A DNA stretch of 64,000 nucleotides from NCBI GenBank assembly GCA_963966185.1, contig CAWZYM010000154.1, positions 779,001 through 843,000 of the forward strand. Direction: 5' to 3'. The translations under genes were made by a program, and so were the position numbers. The notes below the pieces were generated by a model. It was not told where the DNA came from and did no database searches. It saw only the letters and a list, made by a program, of their open reading frames with translations. Of this stretch, positions 23,438-34,369 are shown in pieces (the first letter of the stretch is position 1; every line of letters starts with the position of its first letter). This DNA comes from Rhabditoides inermis (Eukaryota > Nematoda > Chromadorea > Rhabditida > Rhabditidae).

Positions 23438-24469
23438 AAGACAACCCAAATATTAGCGCTTTTATAAAAGTTTCGAAATTTCAGTTCTATGTCGTTTGTT
23501 CTTTCTCTGATTGTTGTAATCTTCCACGATATTCTAATTTGCTTTGTTAATACGCAACCATGACGATCGTAATCATCGTGCAACGCACACGCACGTCATC
23601 AAATTTGCATAACGGCGACCGAAGTAACATCTCATCGCCTCACATTTGTCTTGTCCGTTTGTCAATATCATCTTTGTTTGTATTAGGTGTTTTTGTATAT
23701 CACGATTCAAATATATACAAAGACACCTATGCGTACATACTACATATGTGTTTAGGTAATGCGAGTCGCGCGGGCTGCGATGCTCGTCGCCTGCGCGAAC
23801 GTGGGCAAGAGCAGTCGCTCATCTCCACAGAAGCATAATAACAAGTGAGTATGTTTACAACTCACTGTATATTGTAAATTTGACTTGTTTTGTAAAGAAT
23901 TGTGTTTGTGCGTATTGTATGTTTTGTTTGCTATAACATATCATGCTCGCCAACTTTGTGAAACATATGCGTTAAATTTATTAATTTTATTGTATGTTTG
24001 TTCTCTATAATGTACGCGCTCTTTCAGATCGTATCTGTGGAAGTACAAGCAATATATGCAGCTCGCAAGTGAGACGAGGCGTGCGTGGGCTCGCACTACG
24101 ACCATGGGCTCGCACTACGACGACACGTCCGTGAAGAGGGGAGTCTGTCTGTAGAAGAACACACTCGTGAGTAAAACCTTGCTTTTACTGGTTTCATTGT
24201 CATATCAAGTAACAGTATGTGACATGAAACGTACATGTTCCACAGTTATAAGCGTACATACATTTTGAAATGGTCTGTCTTGGTGATAAAGCTGTTTCGA
24301 TTACAGATGATCTACGATCTCGAGAAGAAGTACAGCGGGTAGACGGAGCAAATCAAGACAACACAATTTTGTTCGTGATGGATAAACGTAGATACTTCTT
24401 TACAATGGTGAACTTGTGTTGTGTGAACTGGGTGGAGTTGCCATTATGCTTTGGTGAATGAAGTGAGTG
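23434..24469 (+). other. Putative spliced transcription unit in element copy 3
   Basis: The 92-codon frame is at 23560-23838 and the 63-codon frame at 24270-24461; splice-like signals are as in copy 1. Confidence 0.3.
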
Positions 24470-24626
24470 TAGTTATATGGCTATCGTATGCAATATGTAT
24501 CGGAGGAAAGGTTGTGGGTGATATGCGACCGCTGCTCGGCCTCCCCCCCTCTCTCATTTCCCGCCAAAATATGGTTCCGGGCGCGGTAACTGTTCGGGCG
24601 GGTGACTCTTTCCCCGGAGTTCTTCT

Positions 24627-25167
24627 TTAACATCTTTGTGAAAAGTTCTAAACTGTTCTACGGAAAAGTTCTAAACTCCTGAACATCTTTGTGAAAAGTT
24701 CTGAACTGTTCTAGAAGAAAGTTCTAAACTCCTGAACATCTTTGTGAAAAGTTCTAAACTGTTCAGGGAAAAAGTTCTGAACTCCTGAACATCTTTGTGG
24801 AAAGTTCTGAACTGTTCTAGGGAAAAGTTTTAAACTCCTGAAAATCTTTGTGAAAAGTTCTAAACTGTTCTAGGAAAAAGTTCTTAACTCCTGAACATCT
24901 TTGTGAAAAGTTCTGAACTGTTCTAGAAGAAAGTTCTAAACTCCTGAACATCTTTGTGAAAAGTTCTAAACTGTTCAGGGAAAAAAGTTCTTAACTCCTG
25001 AACATCTTTGTGAAAAGTTCTTAATTGTTCCAGGAAAAGTTCTAAACTTCTGAACATCTTTGTGAAAAGTTTTAAACTGTTCAGGGAAAAAGTTCTTAAC
25101 ACATGAACATCTTTGTGAAAAGTTCTAAACTCCTGACTATCTTTGTGAACAGTTCTAAACCCCTTAA
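24627..25167. repeat. S2 satellite spacer between element copies 3 and 4
   Basis: About ten S2 units, equivalent to 17970-18510 at offset 6657. Confidence 0.9.
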
Positions 25168-25306
25168 AGAAGAGTTCCGGGGAAAAATGAAATGCCGGTC
25201 AAAGTCACTAAAGTGATAGTTTTGAGCTCTATTCCGATATTGCAAAATTCGAGAGGCTTCAAAAATTTGCATATTTGATTTATTTGGTACGATTCCGTTG
25301 TCCGAT

Positions 25307-25369
25307 CAGCCTAACTCGTCGGGGGTGGACCGCCAGCCAGTTAGGCTACACCCCCATTCTGTTAGGCTG
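25307..25369. other. GC-rich hairpin in element copy 4
   Basis: Arms as in copy 1. Confidence 0.6.
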
Positions 25370-25468
25370 ACAAAACAGCTGTTCTTCATTTTCTTCGCTT
25401 TGTGTTGGTTCTTTGTTGTTTTATATGCTAATTTTGTGTTTTGTTAGTCAAATAGAAAAATTAGTGTG

Positions 25469-25499
25469 TATATAAGTAACATTCAATCACTTATCAGTC
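25469..25499 (+). promoter_or_regulatory. TATA box and initiator, element copy 4
   Basis: TATATAA and TCAGTC at unchanged spacing. Confidence 0.55.
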
Positions 25500-26531
25500 A
25501 AGACAACCCAAATATTAGCGCTTTTATAAAAGTTTCGAAATTTCAGTTCTATGTCGTTTGTTCTTTCTCTGATTGTTGTAATCTTCCACGATATTCTAAT
25601 TTGCTTTGTTAATACGCAACCATGACGATCGTAATCATCGTGCAACGCACACGCACGTCATCAAATTTGCATAACGGCGACCGAAGTAACATCTCATCGC
25701 CTCACATTTGTCTTGTCCGTTTGTCAATATCATCTTTGTTTGTATTAGGTGTTTTTGTATATCACGATTCAAATATATACAAAGACACCTATGCGTACAT
25801 ACTACATATGTGTTTAGGTAATGCGAGTCGCGCGGGCTGCGATGCTCGTCGCCTGCGCGAACGTGGGCAAGAGCAGTCGCTCATCTCCACAGAAGCATAA
25901 TAACAAGTGAGTATGTTTACAACTCACTGTATATTGTAAATTTGACTTGTTTTGTAAAGAATTGTGTTTGTGCGTATTGTATGTTTTGTTTGCTATAACA
26001 TATCATGCTCGCCAACTTTGTGAAACATATGCGTTAAATTTATTAATTTTATTGTATGTTTGTTCTCTATAATGTACGCGCTCTTTCAGATCGTATCTGT
26101 GGAAGTACAAGCAATATATGCAGCTCGCAAGTGAGACGAGGCGTGCGTGGGCTCGCACTACGACCATGGGCTCGCACTACGACGACACGTCCGTGAAGAG
26201 GGGAGTCTGTCTGTAGAAGAACACACTCGTGAGTAAAACCTTGCTTTTACTGGTTTCATTGTCATATCAAGTAACAGTATGTGACATGAAACGTACATGT
26301 TCCACAGTTATAAGCGTACATACATTTTGAAATGGTCTGTCTTGGTGATAAAGCTGTTTCGATTACAGATGATCTACGATCTCGAGAAGAAGTACAGCGG
26401 GTAGACGGAGCAAATCAAGACAACACAATTTTGTTCGTGATGGATAAACGTAGATACTTCTTTACAATGGTGAACTTGTGTTGTGTGAACTGGGTGGAGT
26501 TGCCATTATGCTTTGGTGAATGAAGTGAGTG
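25496..26531 (+). other. Putative spliced transcription unit in element copy 4
   Basis: The 92-codon frame is at 25622-25900 and the 63-codon frame at 26332-26523. Confidence 0.3.
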
Positions 26532-26688
26532 TAGTTATATGGCTATCGTATGCAATATGTATCGGAGGAAAGGTTGTGGGTGATATGCGACCGCTGCTCG
26601 GCCTCCCCCCCTCTCTCATTTCCCGCCAAAATATGGTTCCGGGCGCGGTAACTGTTCGGGCGGGTGACTCTTTCCCCGGAGTTCTTCT

Positions 26689-27740
26689 TTAACATCTTTG
26701 TGAAAAGTTCTAAACTGTTCTACGGAAAAGTTCTAAACTCCTGAACATCTTTGTGAAAAGTTCTGAACTGTTCTAGAAGAAAGTTCTAAACTCCTGAACA
26801 TCTTTGTGAAAAGTTCTAAACTGTTCAGGGAAAAAGTTCTGAACTCCTGAACATCTTTGTGGAAAGTTCTGAACTGTTCTAGGGAAAAGTTCTAAACTCC
26901 TGAACATCTTTGTGAAAAGTTCTAAACTGTATAGGGTAAAGTTCTAAACCCCTAAACATGTTTGTAAAAAGTTCTGAACACATGAACATGTTTGTGAAAA
27001 ATGCTAAACTGTTCTACGGAAAAGTTCTAAACTCCTGAACATCTTTGTGAAAAGTTCTGAACTGTTCTAGGAAAAAGTTCTAAACTCCTGAACATCTTTG
27101 TGAAAAGTTCTAAACTGTTCTAGGGAAAAGTTCTAAACTCCTGAACATCTTTGTAAAAAGTTCTGAACTGTTCTAGAAGAAAGTTCTAAACTCCTGAACA
27201 TCTTTGTGAAAAGTTCTAAACTGTTCAGGAAAAAAGTTCTGAACTCCTGAACATCTTTGTGAAAAGTTCTTAATTGTTCCAGGATAAGTTCTAAACTTCT
27301 GAATATCTTTGTGAAAAGTATTAAACTGTTCAGGGAAAAAGTTCTTAACACATGAACATCTTTGTGAAAAGTTCTAAACTCCTGAATATCTTTGTGAAAA
27401 GTTCTAAACGCCTGAACATCGTTGTGAAATTCTGAACTGTTAAAGGGAAAAGTTCTAAACTCCTGATTATCTTTGTGAAAACTTCTAAACTTCTAAACAT
27501 CTTTGTGAAAAGCTCTGAACTGTTCCAGGAAAAAGTTCTAAACCCCTAAACATCTTTGTGAAAAGTTCTAAACTGTTCTAGGGAAAAGTTCTAAACTCCT
27601 GAATATCTCTGTGAAAAGTTCTAAAACCCTGAACATCTTTGTGAAAAGTTCTGAACTGTTCTAGTAAAAAGTTCTAAACTTCTGAACATCTTTGTGAAAA
27701 GTTCTAAACTGTTCAGGGGAAATTTTCTGAACACATGAAC
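26689..27740. repeat. S2 satellite, right edge of the satellite domain
   Basis: About 20 S2 units that become more diverged from about 27300 onward (for example GTTAAAGGGAAAAG and CTCTGAACTGTTCCAGG), as expected at the edge of an array. It ends at GAACATG near 27740, directly beside transposase-like sequence. Confidence 0.9.
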
Positions 27741-28744
27741 ATGAATTTTCCAAGTTCAGCGATTTCTATTTCAATAATTTGGTTGCCGTCGGAAGCGACG
27801 GTGCCAGTGTGATGAGCGGTCAAGTGGAGGGGTTTGTTGGGAATGTCAACAAGCATCTGAGCGGAAACCAGTTCAAAGACCGTAGGTTCCTTCCGCAGGT
27901 TACGTATGTTCATTGTAATTCTCACAACCTAGATCTCGCCATTAAGAAAATGACGAAATCAAACTTTCACAACTTCCTCCAACCCCTGTACCGTTCCGTG
28001 ACAATCTGTTCTATTCTCATCACGCACTCAAAAGGCACACCGAACTGAAAGAAATGGCTGAAAAAATGGGGGTTAAATATTACAAAATTCACAAGGTGTA
28101 CGACATACACTGGGCAGAGTCTGAGGTCAAAATTATCGAAAACTTTTTAGCTATGTACCTGATATTGCTTTATACTTCCGATCCGCGAAATATGGATGCA
28201 GCGGAAAAGATTCTCTGAAAATGACGAGAAGCGGTGCGAGGGAGATGGAGGCGCTGCATTTCGTGCTTAGAGATCCGCGCACGTTCCTCACTCTGTTGCA
28301 TTTCAGAAGGATATTGACAAATTTCATGATTGCCTCGAAAAATTTCCAATCCGAGAATGCCATGGTTGTCGATGCTTATGCTTATGCTGAAATTCACAGC
28401 CTCCTGCATGACCTAAACAGCGCCTCGGAAAAAAACTTTCACTGAACCTTTATTGCGATACGGTCTTAAATGTAAAAATGCGCACTCCGGTGAATGACGT
28501 TCAGTTGGTTTTCGAAATGGATGCAGTGAAGGAATTAAACGGTCTCAATCACTTGCAAGGCATAGGAAATCTCGAATTCGACAGAGTAGGATTCGCATCC
28601 CGCACAGATGCATTCTTGTCAACGTCTTTCGCAGACCAGACTCTCACTAAAAAAGCCTTATCCGCTGTCATCACCAAAGCCTCGGGTCAACCTCGGGACA
28701 CTTGATGACGTTGATCTTGAAAGCGAAAAAACGAAAAACATTAA

Positions 28745-29098
28745 AGGAACAGTGGCGACTTATTTCTGCCACAACCTGCCACAACTTCTCATTTTGACAC
28801 GAGCAAAACATTTGGCGTTGACCGGAATCGAACTCGCGAAAATCGGGGGCCACAACGCAGCGCACATGCACTGAGCCAAGAAGCAAGTGACCGAGCGTTG
28901 TTTATTTGCAGTTATGTCTCCGACCCCAGTTTTTGCAGTGAAGCGTTGGCGGGAAATTCAAATTTCGAACTGCATTCTGGGCAGTGGCAGAATCGAAATT
29001 TACGCAGAATCGTCGTTCTTTCGCAAAAATTGCGAATGTGTTAGGATAATATGATTTTTAATAATACTTCGAGTCGAAAATAAGTCGCCACTGTTGCT
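28745..29098. mobile_element. 354-bp TTAA MITE inserted in the hAT copy
   Basis: The left end is AGGAACAGTGGCGACTTATT and the right end is its inverted copy with one mismatch in 20. TTAA flanks both sides (28741-28744, 29099-29102). Taking out the element and one TTAA joins the two transposase-like halves in one open frame, which is strong evidence for insertion. The A-G-G start and TTAA target fit Kolobok- or piggyBac-type MITEs. It carries no coding potential. Confidence 0.8.
28816..28882 (-). other. tRNA-like Pol III promoter (A and B boxes) inside the MITE
   Basis: On the minus strand TGGCTCAGTGCA (near 28878-28867) resembles an A box and AGTTCGATTCC (near 28835-28825) matches the B-box consensus, about 30-45 nt apart. 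No complete cloverleaf forms, so this is not a tRNA gene. It may be a tRNA-derived segment captured by the MITE. Confidence 0.4.
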
Positions 29099-30041
29099 TT
29101 AACCCGAAAGTTCTAGTGTCTTTCTTGAAACTTCCATTCATAGCGAATGAAGGAATCGACATGACTACTTGGTTTGAGGAAATGCGGAATGGCGTCAGGT
29201 TTTCTATGAGTGAACGATATGAATCGAAACTGTTCCGTGAAAATCTTCAAAACAAAAAAAAATGAAAACAAACTTCCGTCCCTCTCGAAAAATCTCAGAT
29301 CATAAACTTCATCAAGTACGGTTATGCAGGTTCCTTCGATGAGAATGTTATAGGAACTAAAAGCACATTGCATTCGAAAAGATGGTACGCAGACATCAAG
29401 GGAAAACCTGACTTCGAGTTACGCCGATCGATTATCGAATCATCTTTAACAATATTGGCTGCCAGGTTCAAGGAACCCAATTTCGAAAACTATTTACGAA
29501 CGTTTGCGGATTCACTAAAAATTGTGGTTGGGAAGTATAACGGTGCCGATGGAACTGGGGGTAACATCATCGCGCAGGCAGTCGCTGATAATACGATACA
29601 CAAATTAGGGGTCAACATTTGTGGGATTTGATTAATTCAATGTTCGACGATGACAGACAGTCCCGGCAAGCTGAGGTCATGACTAAGTCAGTTAGACGTA
29701 TGTATACCATCTTCTTTAAAAAGTACTTGCCTAAACAAATGAACTTTGTCTTGTCCCAATGCAGCAAAAGCACATGCATAGAGCGTTTACAAATACTAAT
29801 TTTCAAGGGTAGTCTATTCGGTGCGGTGCAAAATCCTCTTTAAAGTGCTATTTTGGAAAAGTTATGGTCATATTCGGATTCAGCGTAAAAAGTTGTGTAT
29901 AAGTGCTCAATTACATCAAATCTGCCACCACAAGTGCGTGGGCTGCCCGTGTTAGCCCTCTTCAAAGTGCTTCTATCAAAGATATTTTGTCTATTCAAGT
30001 ATGCACTTGTTGTATAGTCAGGATATAGCGATTCTGGATAA

Positions 30042-30245
30042 ATGATTGATTGATTGATATATAGTAGGCTCGCCAATGAGTTCCACTCTTTTCATGAGAG
30101 ACATTAGAGTGGTTAAAGAAAGATCAGAGTCCTTTCAAAGAGGTTTTCAAATTTAGAAAACTTTGCATGACCAGTGGGAATTGAACCCGCGAACTCATTA
30201 TTGCCAAGCGAGAGTGTTACCACTACGCTAGCTAGGTGTGGTGGC
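30042..30245 (-). mobile_element. tRNA-derived SINE with short tandem tail
   Basis: Read on the minus strand, the element begins with a tRNA-like head: A box TAGCGTAGTGG near 30230 and B box GGGTTCAATTCC near 30187. An AT-rich body of about 120 bp follows, ending in a tail of ATCA repeats at 30041-30060. The head-body-tail plan is typical of tRNA-derived SINEs. The anticodon arm is degenerate (TTGGCAA loop), so it is not a functional tRNA. Confidence 0.55.
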
Positions 30246-30369
30246 AGCTTTGCGAATAGGAACTGGGAACGTGAGAAAAAAGGTTCTTTGTCCAACAGTT
30301 TAGGGTACTGTAAAACTATTGGACAACATAATGTTTTTGACGAGAAATGTTGAGCTGAACGTAAACGGA

Positions 30370-31012
<643 letters not shown>

Positions 31013-31032
31013 GGAGAGAGAGGGGGGAGAGA

Positions 31033-31064
<32 letters not shown>

Positions 31065-31087
31065 AAGTGAGAGAGAGAGAGAGAGAA
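31013..31087. repeat. (GA)n microsatellite
   Basis: GA-rich tract with minor interruptions; purine-rich sequence continues to about 31165. It gives a false Arg-Glu frame. Confidence 0.95.
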
Positions 31088-31099
31088 ATGGAGATGGAA

Positions 31100-32900
31100 G
31101 AAGAGAGGAAGAAGAAGATAAAAAGAAAGGGAGGGGAGAGATAGATTAGAGAGAAGAGAGTGAGAGAGGAATTAGTGAGAAATATAAGAACTGTTAAGAA
31201 CGACGACTCTTCGAAGCGCACCATCAACCTCAAGTGTGAGATCAAAGACGGAGTGGACAGTGGGATGGTCAGTGCCAGTGAGAAAGACTTGAAAACAAAG
31301 TCCTTTTCACAACATCATAACACGGCAAAACGGAGAACAACTCACTCTTTGGCAATCGCCCTTCACTTTTATAATCGAATTAGGCTCGATTGAATTCAAG
31401 CTCGATCACGCAACCAGCCCGTACATACTATACAATCATCTTTTTATTAAACCGTCTCTGTCGCTTTCCCTATTGCGTTTCCATTCAAATCAGAAAATTG
31501 CAGAAAAAAACCCAACAGTTCACATAGCTCTAGGAAAACGATAACGACTTCTTGAATTGTATTTACAAAAATAGCACAGTTAACGTGCATCGTGATAACT
31601 GTCTAATTTACTCAAGATAAGATTCAAAAAGCGAAAGAATGCTAAATACTAATTAGAAAATACTAAATACTAAAACTAAATACTAAAGAGCTTATATCTA
31701 GATATCAATTATCAATGCAAGTATCCCACTTCGTTCATGATCGTATAAAAATTTTTTTAAAGCAAATGGATATTAACTGACCGAACATGCGCGTATGCTG
31801 TTTGTTGCTGCGCATGACATGAACCGTCCTCTCCGCTCTCCCTTCCGCATCCCTCTCTGAAAGACTGCACAGAAAGCACAAACTGACTTCCAAACAAACG
31901 TTGCTACGATTGGTAAAAAAAAAAACAATATATGGGAAAATGAAAATGCAACATGCCTGAAATGTGGGATGTTGAGTGTCGAGTTTGGGGAAGACGGTCT
32001 CAGCAAACAGCAACTGCTCCATCGAGTGATGAACCACCTGAAAGACAGCGTGAACGAGTGAAGTGGCAACCACTATATATACAATCATAGTGTTAAACAT
32101 AGGATTTGAAATAAGTCGCACGGTCAGTTGCTAACGTATAAATTCAAGAATAGTAATGCATACCCTCAGCAGAAAGCACGTCACAGACCGCAGCTTGGTA
32201 GCATAAACACATTACTTCCACGCCGCAGGTTCATTCAAGAACAAAAGACACATATGGACGGAAACATAATGTGTATTCAATAAATATTGATAAAACTACT
32301 AACTAACACACCTCACCTGTGCTGATGTAACGCGCGCGACCTCGCCTCGCCGAGTTGTTTGCTCATAATTTTGAGCAGCAGAATCACGGATCACATCTCT
32401 GTAAACAAAAGCAAGAATACGTAAAAGACGTTAGTTGTTTTGTTGACGAAATCGCGGAGTTTTGAAGACAACTTTGCGAATGATTCGATCAAACCGCTTT
32501 GTGAGTGCATGTTCACGCTTTATATGCGGTATTACAACGATTTTGGTTTCACAAGGACTTTGGCTAAAACAATTAATCACATCGAAGCTGAACCAACAAA
32601 AGAAAACAACAGAAAATAAGTATTTTAACGAAAAACATCAAAACAGCTGATCGCCATTCGAGTGAGGGCGGACCCTAAATTGCAAATATTTGTCAATACG
32701 GAGATGTACAAGAAAATCAAATTATTTATTTCATTATGTTTTTATTTATTTATGAATACACAAATAAAATAATTTAAACATGGTCATTAAAAAAACTTTA
32801 TTCAGTCACACACCCTACTTAACATGACCGTGCCGGCGATGTTCACGGGTACGACGAATATTTCAAGCTGCCACAGGGACATCAGTGAGTACAACGCTTC
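31100..32900. other. Low-copy AT-rich sequence, no gene supported
   Basis: The longest frame is 128 codons on the minus strand at 31735-32121, with hydrophobic stretches and an acceptor-like CATTTCAG near 31965, but no recognised family and no clear exon partners. 31641-31686 carries a short run of ATACTAA-like repeats. Confidence 0.5.
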
Positions 32901-32914
32901 AAAAGTATTATGCG

Positions 32915-33680
32915 ATGTGCATATTTTTCAGTTTTTTCCTCGTCTGTTCTCTACGTGCCGCGAACGCGCTGGGTGTTGAATCTGACTGGACTAAAGGAGA
33001 GCGAGTCTATATAAACACCGCCATTGAGAGTCCGAAGGACAAGGAGTCGGAAGAGGGATACGAAGAGAGGTGATTAGGAGACCAAAAACTTGAGAGAAAA
33101 TATACTTTGTCAGCCAAAATCAATGCAACATGTAGTTTCAGTGCGCAGCTGCCTTCTCCTCTGCCTATCTCTTCGCCAACCTCATCGCCGGACCCAGTGC
33201 TGTCCCTGTTGAATTCGGCCCCCGAGAGGGAGACACTCGCCGTATTCGAGCAAGAGCCCAGCAACGCCGAGCTACTAGCACTCATCAAACAGAGCAGCTG
33301 GACAGATCTCACCGGTGAGTGGCAGATCTTGGCTAGTGCAAAAAGGGAACTCGCCTTCAGCCGACAGCACTCTCGCTCCAGAAACGGTCGGAGGCGCTCC
33401 AGTGGTGGTTGAGGCTGTCACCACTTCGACAACTGCAAGCCCCGGTGATGTTTCGGAAGACGAGGATGATGAGAACGAGCCGTCAATGCATACTTCGAGA
33501 GTGGAATCTGAAGCGACGACGACTTTCATGCCTAAAGACGTCGCGCTCCCTCCATTCTCGTTTGAGGATATCGAAAAGAAGGTGGAAAAGGCTGTGAATG
33601 CAATGGACACTAAAGATGCGAGGGAGGAGACATTCAATGACCTGGACTACTTTGGGATCTCCAAGTTCTGGATTTTGTGA
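32915..33680 (+). CDS. Predicted secreted acidic protein, three exons, 215 residues
   Basis: Exons 32915-33069, 33142-33314 and 33361-33680 join into one 648-nt frame. Both introns are GT-AG (72 and 46 nt) with good sites: donor GTGATTAG with acceptor AGTTTCAG, and donor GTGAGTGG with acceptor GCCTTCAG. Residues 1-18 look like a signal peptide (basic-poor start, FFSFFLVC core, ANA before the cut). Residues 55-75 are rich in Ser and Pro, a short helical stretch follows (about 92-104), an acidic run SEDEDDENE lies near 141-149, and the C-terminal third has a charged helix (FEDIEKKVEKAVNAM) before a hydrophobic end. I do not recognise the family. ATG 32915 was chosen because it begins the signal peptide; an in-frame GTG lies 10 codons upstream. 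A further 5' exon cannot be excluded, as an acceptor-like TTTTTCAG lies inside the signal region. Confidence 0.6.
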
Positions 33681-33703
33681 ATGTAAATCGTTGTGACCCC
33701 AGA

Positions 33704-33709
33704 AATAAA
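33704..33709 (+). promoter_or_regulatory. Poly(A) signal AATAAA of the 215-residue gene
   Basis: AATAAA lies 24 nt after the stop codon. The tRNA array begins about 10 bp further on, so the gene's 3' end appears to fall at or inside the array edge. Confidence 0.6.
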
Positions 33710-33769
33710 AGGCTATGATGGCGCGCCTTCGATCCAGTTCATTTGGGATTTTCCGAGTCGCTGTGGTAT

Positions 33770-33841
33770 GGCTGAGTGGTCTAGTGGTATGATTCTCGCT
33801 TAGGGTGCGAGAGGTCCCGGGTTCAATCTCCGGCTCAGCCC
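33770..33841 (+). tRNA. tRNA-Pro-AGG: tRNA-Pro(AGG), unit 1
   Basis: A 72-nt cloverleaf: acceptor GGCTGAG with CTCAGCC, anticodon loop TTAGGGT giving AGG (read as IGG), and the Pro-type discriminator C73. T61 replaces the near-invariant C61, so the G53:C61 pair becomes G:U; only units 1 and 2 have this. TTTT follows within a few bases. Confidence 0.93.
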
Positions 33842-33916
33842 TAATTTTGCGCGTTGACACGCAAATTGTTTTCGTAGTTTTGCCGGCCAGTTCGAGTTGT
33901 CTATCGCGGCTGCAGC

Positions 33917-33933
33917 GATCCTCACCGGGAGCA
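33917..33933 (+). pseudogene. 3' remnant of elongator tRNA-Met, unit 1
   Basis: Only the last 17 nt of the elongator Met gene (GATCCTCACCGGGAGCA) remain. Compared with unit 2, 68 bp are missing, running from the GC-rich leader through most of the tRNA. The join has a short shared CG, consistent with a microhomology deletion. No functional tRNA can form. Confidence 0.9.
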
Positions 33934-34043
33934 ATTCTTTCGAACTCCTGTCTTTCTCTAGTCCGGTCAAACTCTTTTATCATTTCTCGCCAGACGCGCA
34001 GTACACCGCGCTCAACTTCAGAACACGAGAAGAAGGAGCGTGT

Positions 34044-34115
34044 GGCCGGATGGTCTAGGGGTATGATTCTCGCTTCGGGTGCGAGAGGTCCCGGGTTCGA
34101 ATCCCGGTTCGGCCC
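34044..34115 (+). tRNA. tRNA-Pro-CGG: tRNA-Pro(CGG), unit 1
   Basis: A 72-nt cloverleaf: acceptor GGCCGGA with TTCGGCC, anticodon loop TTCGGGT giving CGG, T arm CCGGG with CCCGG, and C73. The anticodon arm is the same as in the neighbouring Pro(AGG) gene except for one base of the anticodon, so the two isoacceptors are close relatives. TTTT follows. Confidence 0.95.
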
Positions 34116-34220
34116 AAACATTTTGCTCTCAAACATCTAAAAAAATAAATCGGCTATCGTTTTATTTGCAGCTATATCAACGGCAATCAAAGCTATCGAT
34201 GAACAGTAATAAAAAAGAAT

Positions 34221-34292
34221 TAGCAGCGAGTGGTTTCGATCCACCGACCTCTGGGTTATGGGCCCAGCACGCTTCCACTGCGCCACGCTGCT
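34221..34292 (-). tRNA. tRNA-iMet-CAT: Initiator tRNA-Met(CAT), unit 1
   Basis: A 72-nt cloverleaf on the minus strand with initiator marks: A1:U72 end pair (acceptor AGCAGCG with CGCTGCT), anticodon arm GGGCCCATAACCC with its three G:C pairs, T loop ATCGAAA (A54 and A60 in place of T54 and Y60), and A73. A run of six T follows the 3' end on the minus strand. Confidence 0.97.
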
Positions 34293-34369
34293 GATGTCTG
34301 GGAGTGTGCAAAACGCAGAGACAGCTGCGAAGGCGCGTAGATGAGCCGTAAACAAAAGTACAAAATGTC

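Larger units (their letters stand above)
23106..24626 (+). mobile_element. TTAA-flanked DNA element, copy 3
   Basis: Equivalent to copy 1 at an offset of 6657, with TTAA at 23102-23105 and 24627-24630. No difference from copy 1 was noticed, in keeping with duplication of the whole 6.66-kb block. Confidence 0.8.
25168..26688 (+). mobile_element. TTAA-flanked DNA element, copy 4
   Basis: Equivalent to copy 2 at offset 6657, with TTAA at 25164-25167 and 26689-26692. It has the C found in copies 1 and 3 rather than the T of copy 2, so the copy 2 change came after the block duplication or was later converted. Confidence 0.8.
27752..29800 (+). pseudogene. Degenerate hAT-like transposase (broken by frameshifts, a stop and a MITE)
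   Basis: The first segment (27779-28048) reads VGSDGASVMSG followed about 45 residues later by VHCNSHNLDLAI, a pair typical of the catalytic core of hAT-family transposases of the DUF4371/zf-MYM-like kind (Asp in the first motif, Cys/His in the second). Reading then moves to another frame near 28020 (continuing with HALKRHTEL and YDIHWAESEV), stops near 28218, and resumes in segments at about 28221-28440 and 28478-28705. A 354-bp MITE splits the copy at 28745-29098; transposase-like reading continues after it (for example FLKLPFIANEGIDM). The last plausible segments are at 29368-29631 and 29619-29800. No N-terminus is present, because the copy starts at the satellite edge. Family placement rests on motifs read by eye. 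Confidence 0.6.

Noticed and set aside
28816..28882. tRNA gene in the MITE
   Set aside because: No cloverleaf beyond the two boxes.
30160..30245. Minus-strand tRNA gene
   Set aside because: A and B boxes are present but the acceptor and anticodon stems do not pair; better explained as a SINE head.
31735..32121. 128-codon minus-strand gene
   Set aside because: No recognised domain, no supported exon partners, and a weak promoter-like TATA only; left as unannotated.
32824..33014. Upstream exon from ATG 32824 spliced 32884/32932 into the 215-residue gene
   Set aside because: The join reads into a stop near 33014 and does not enter the frame used by exons 2 and 3.
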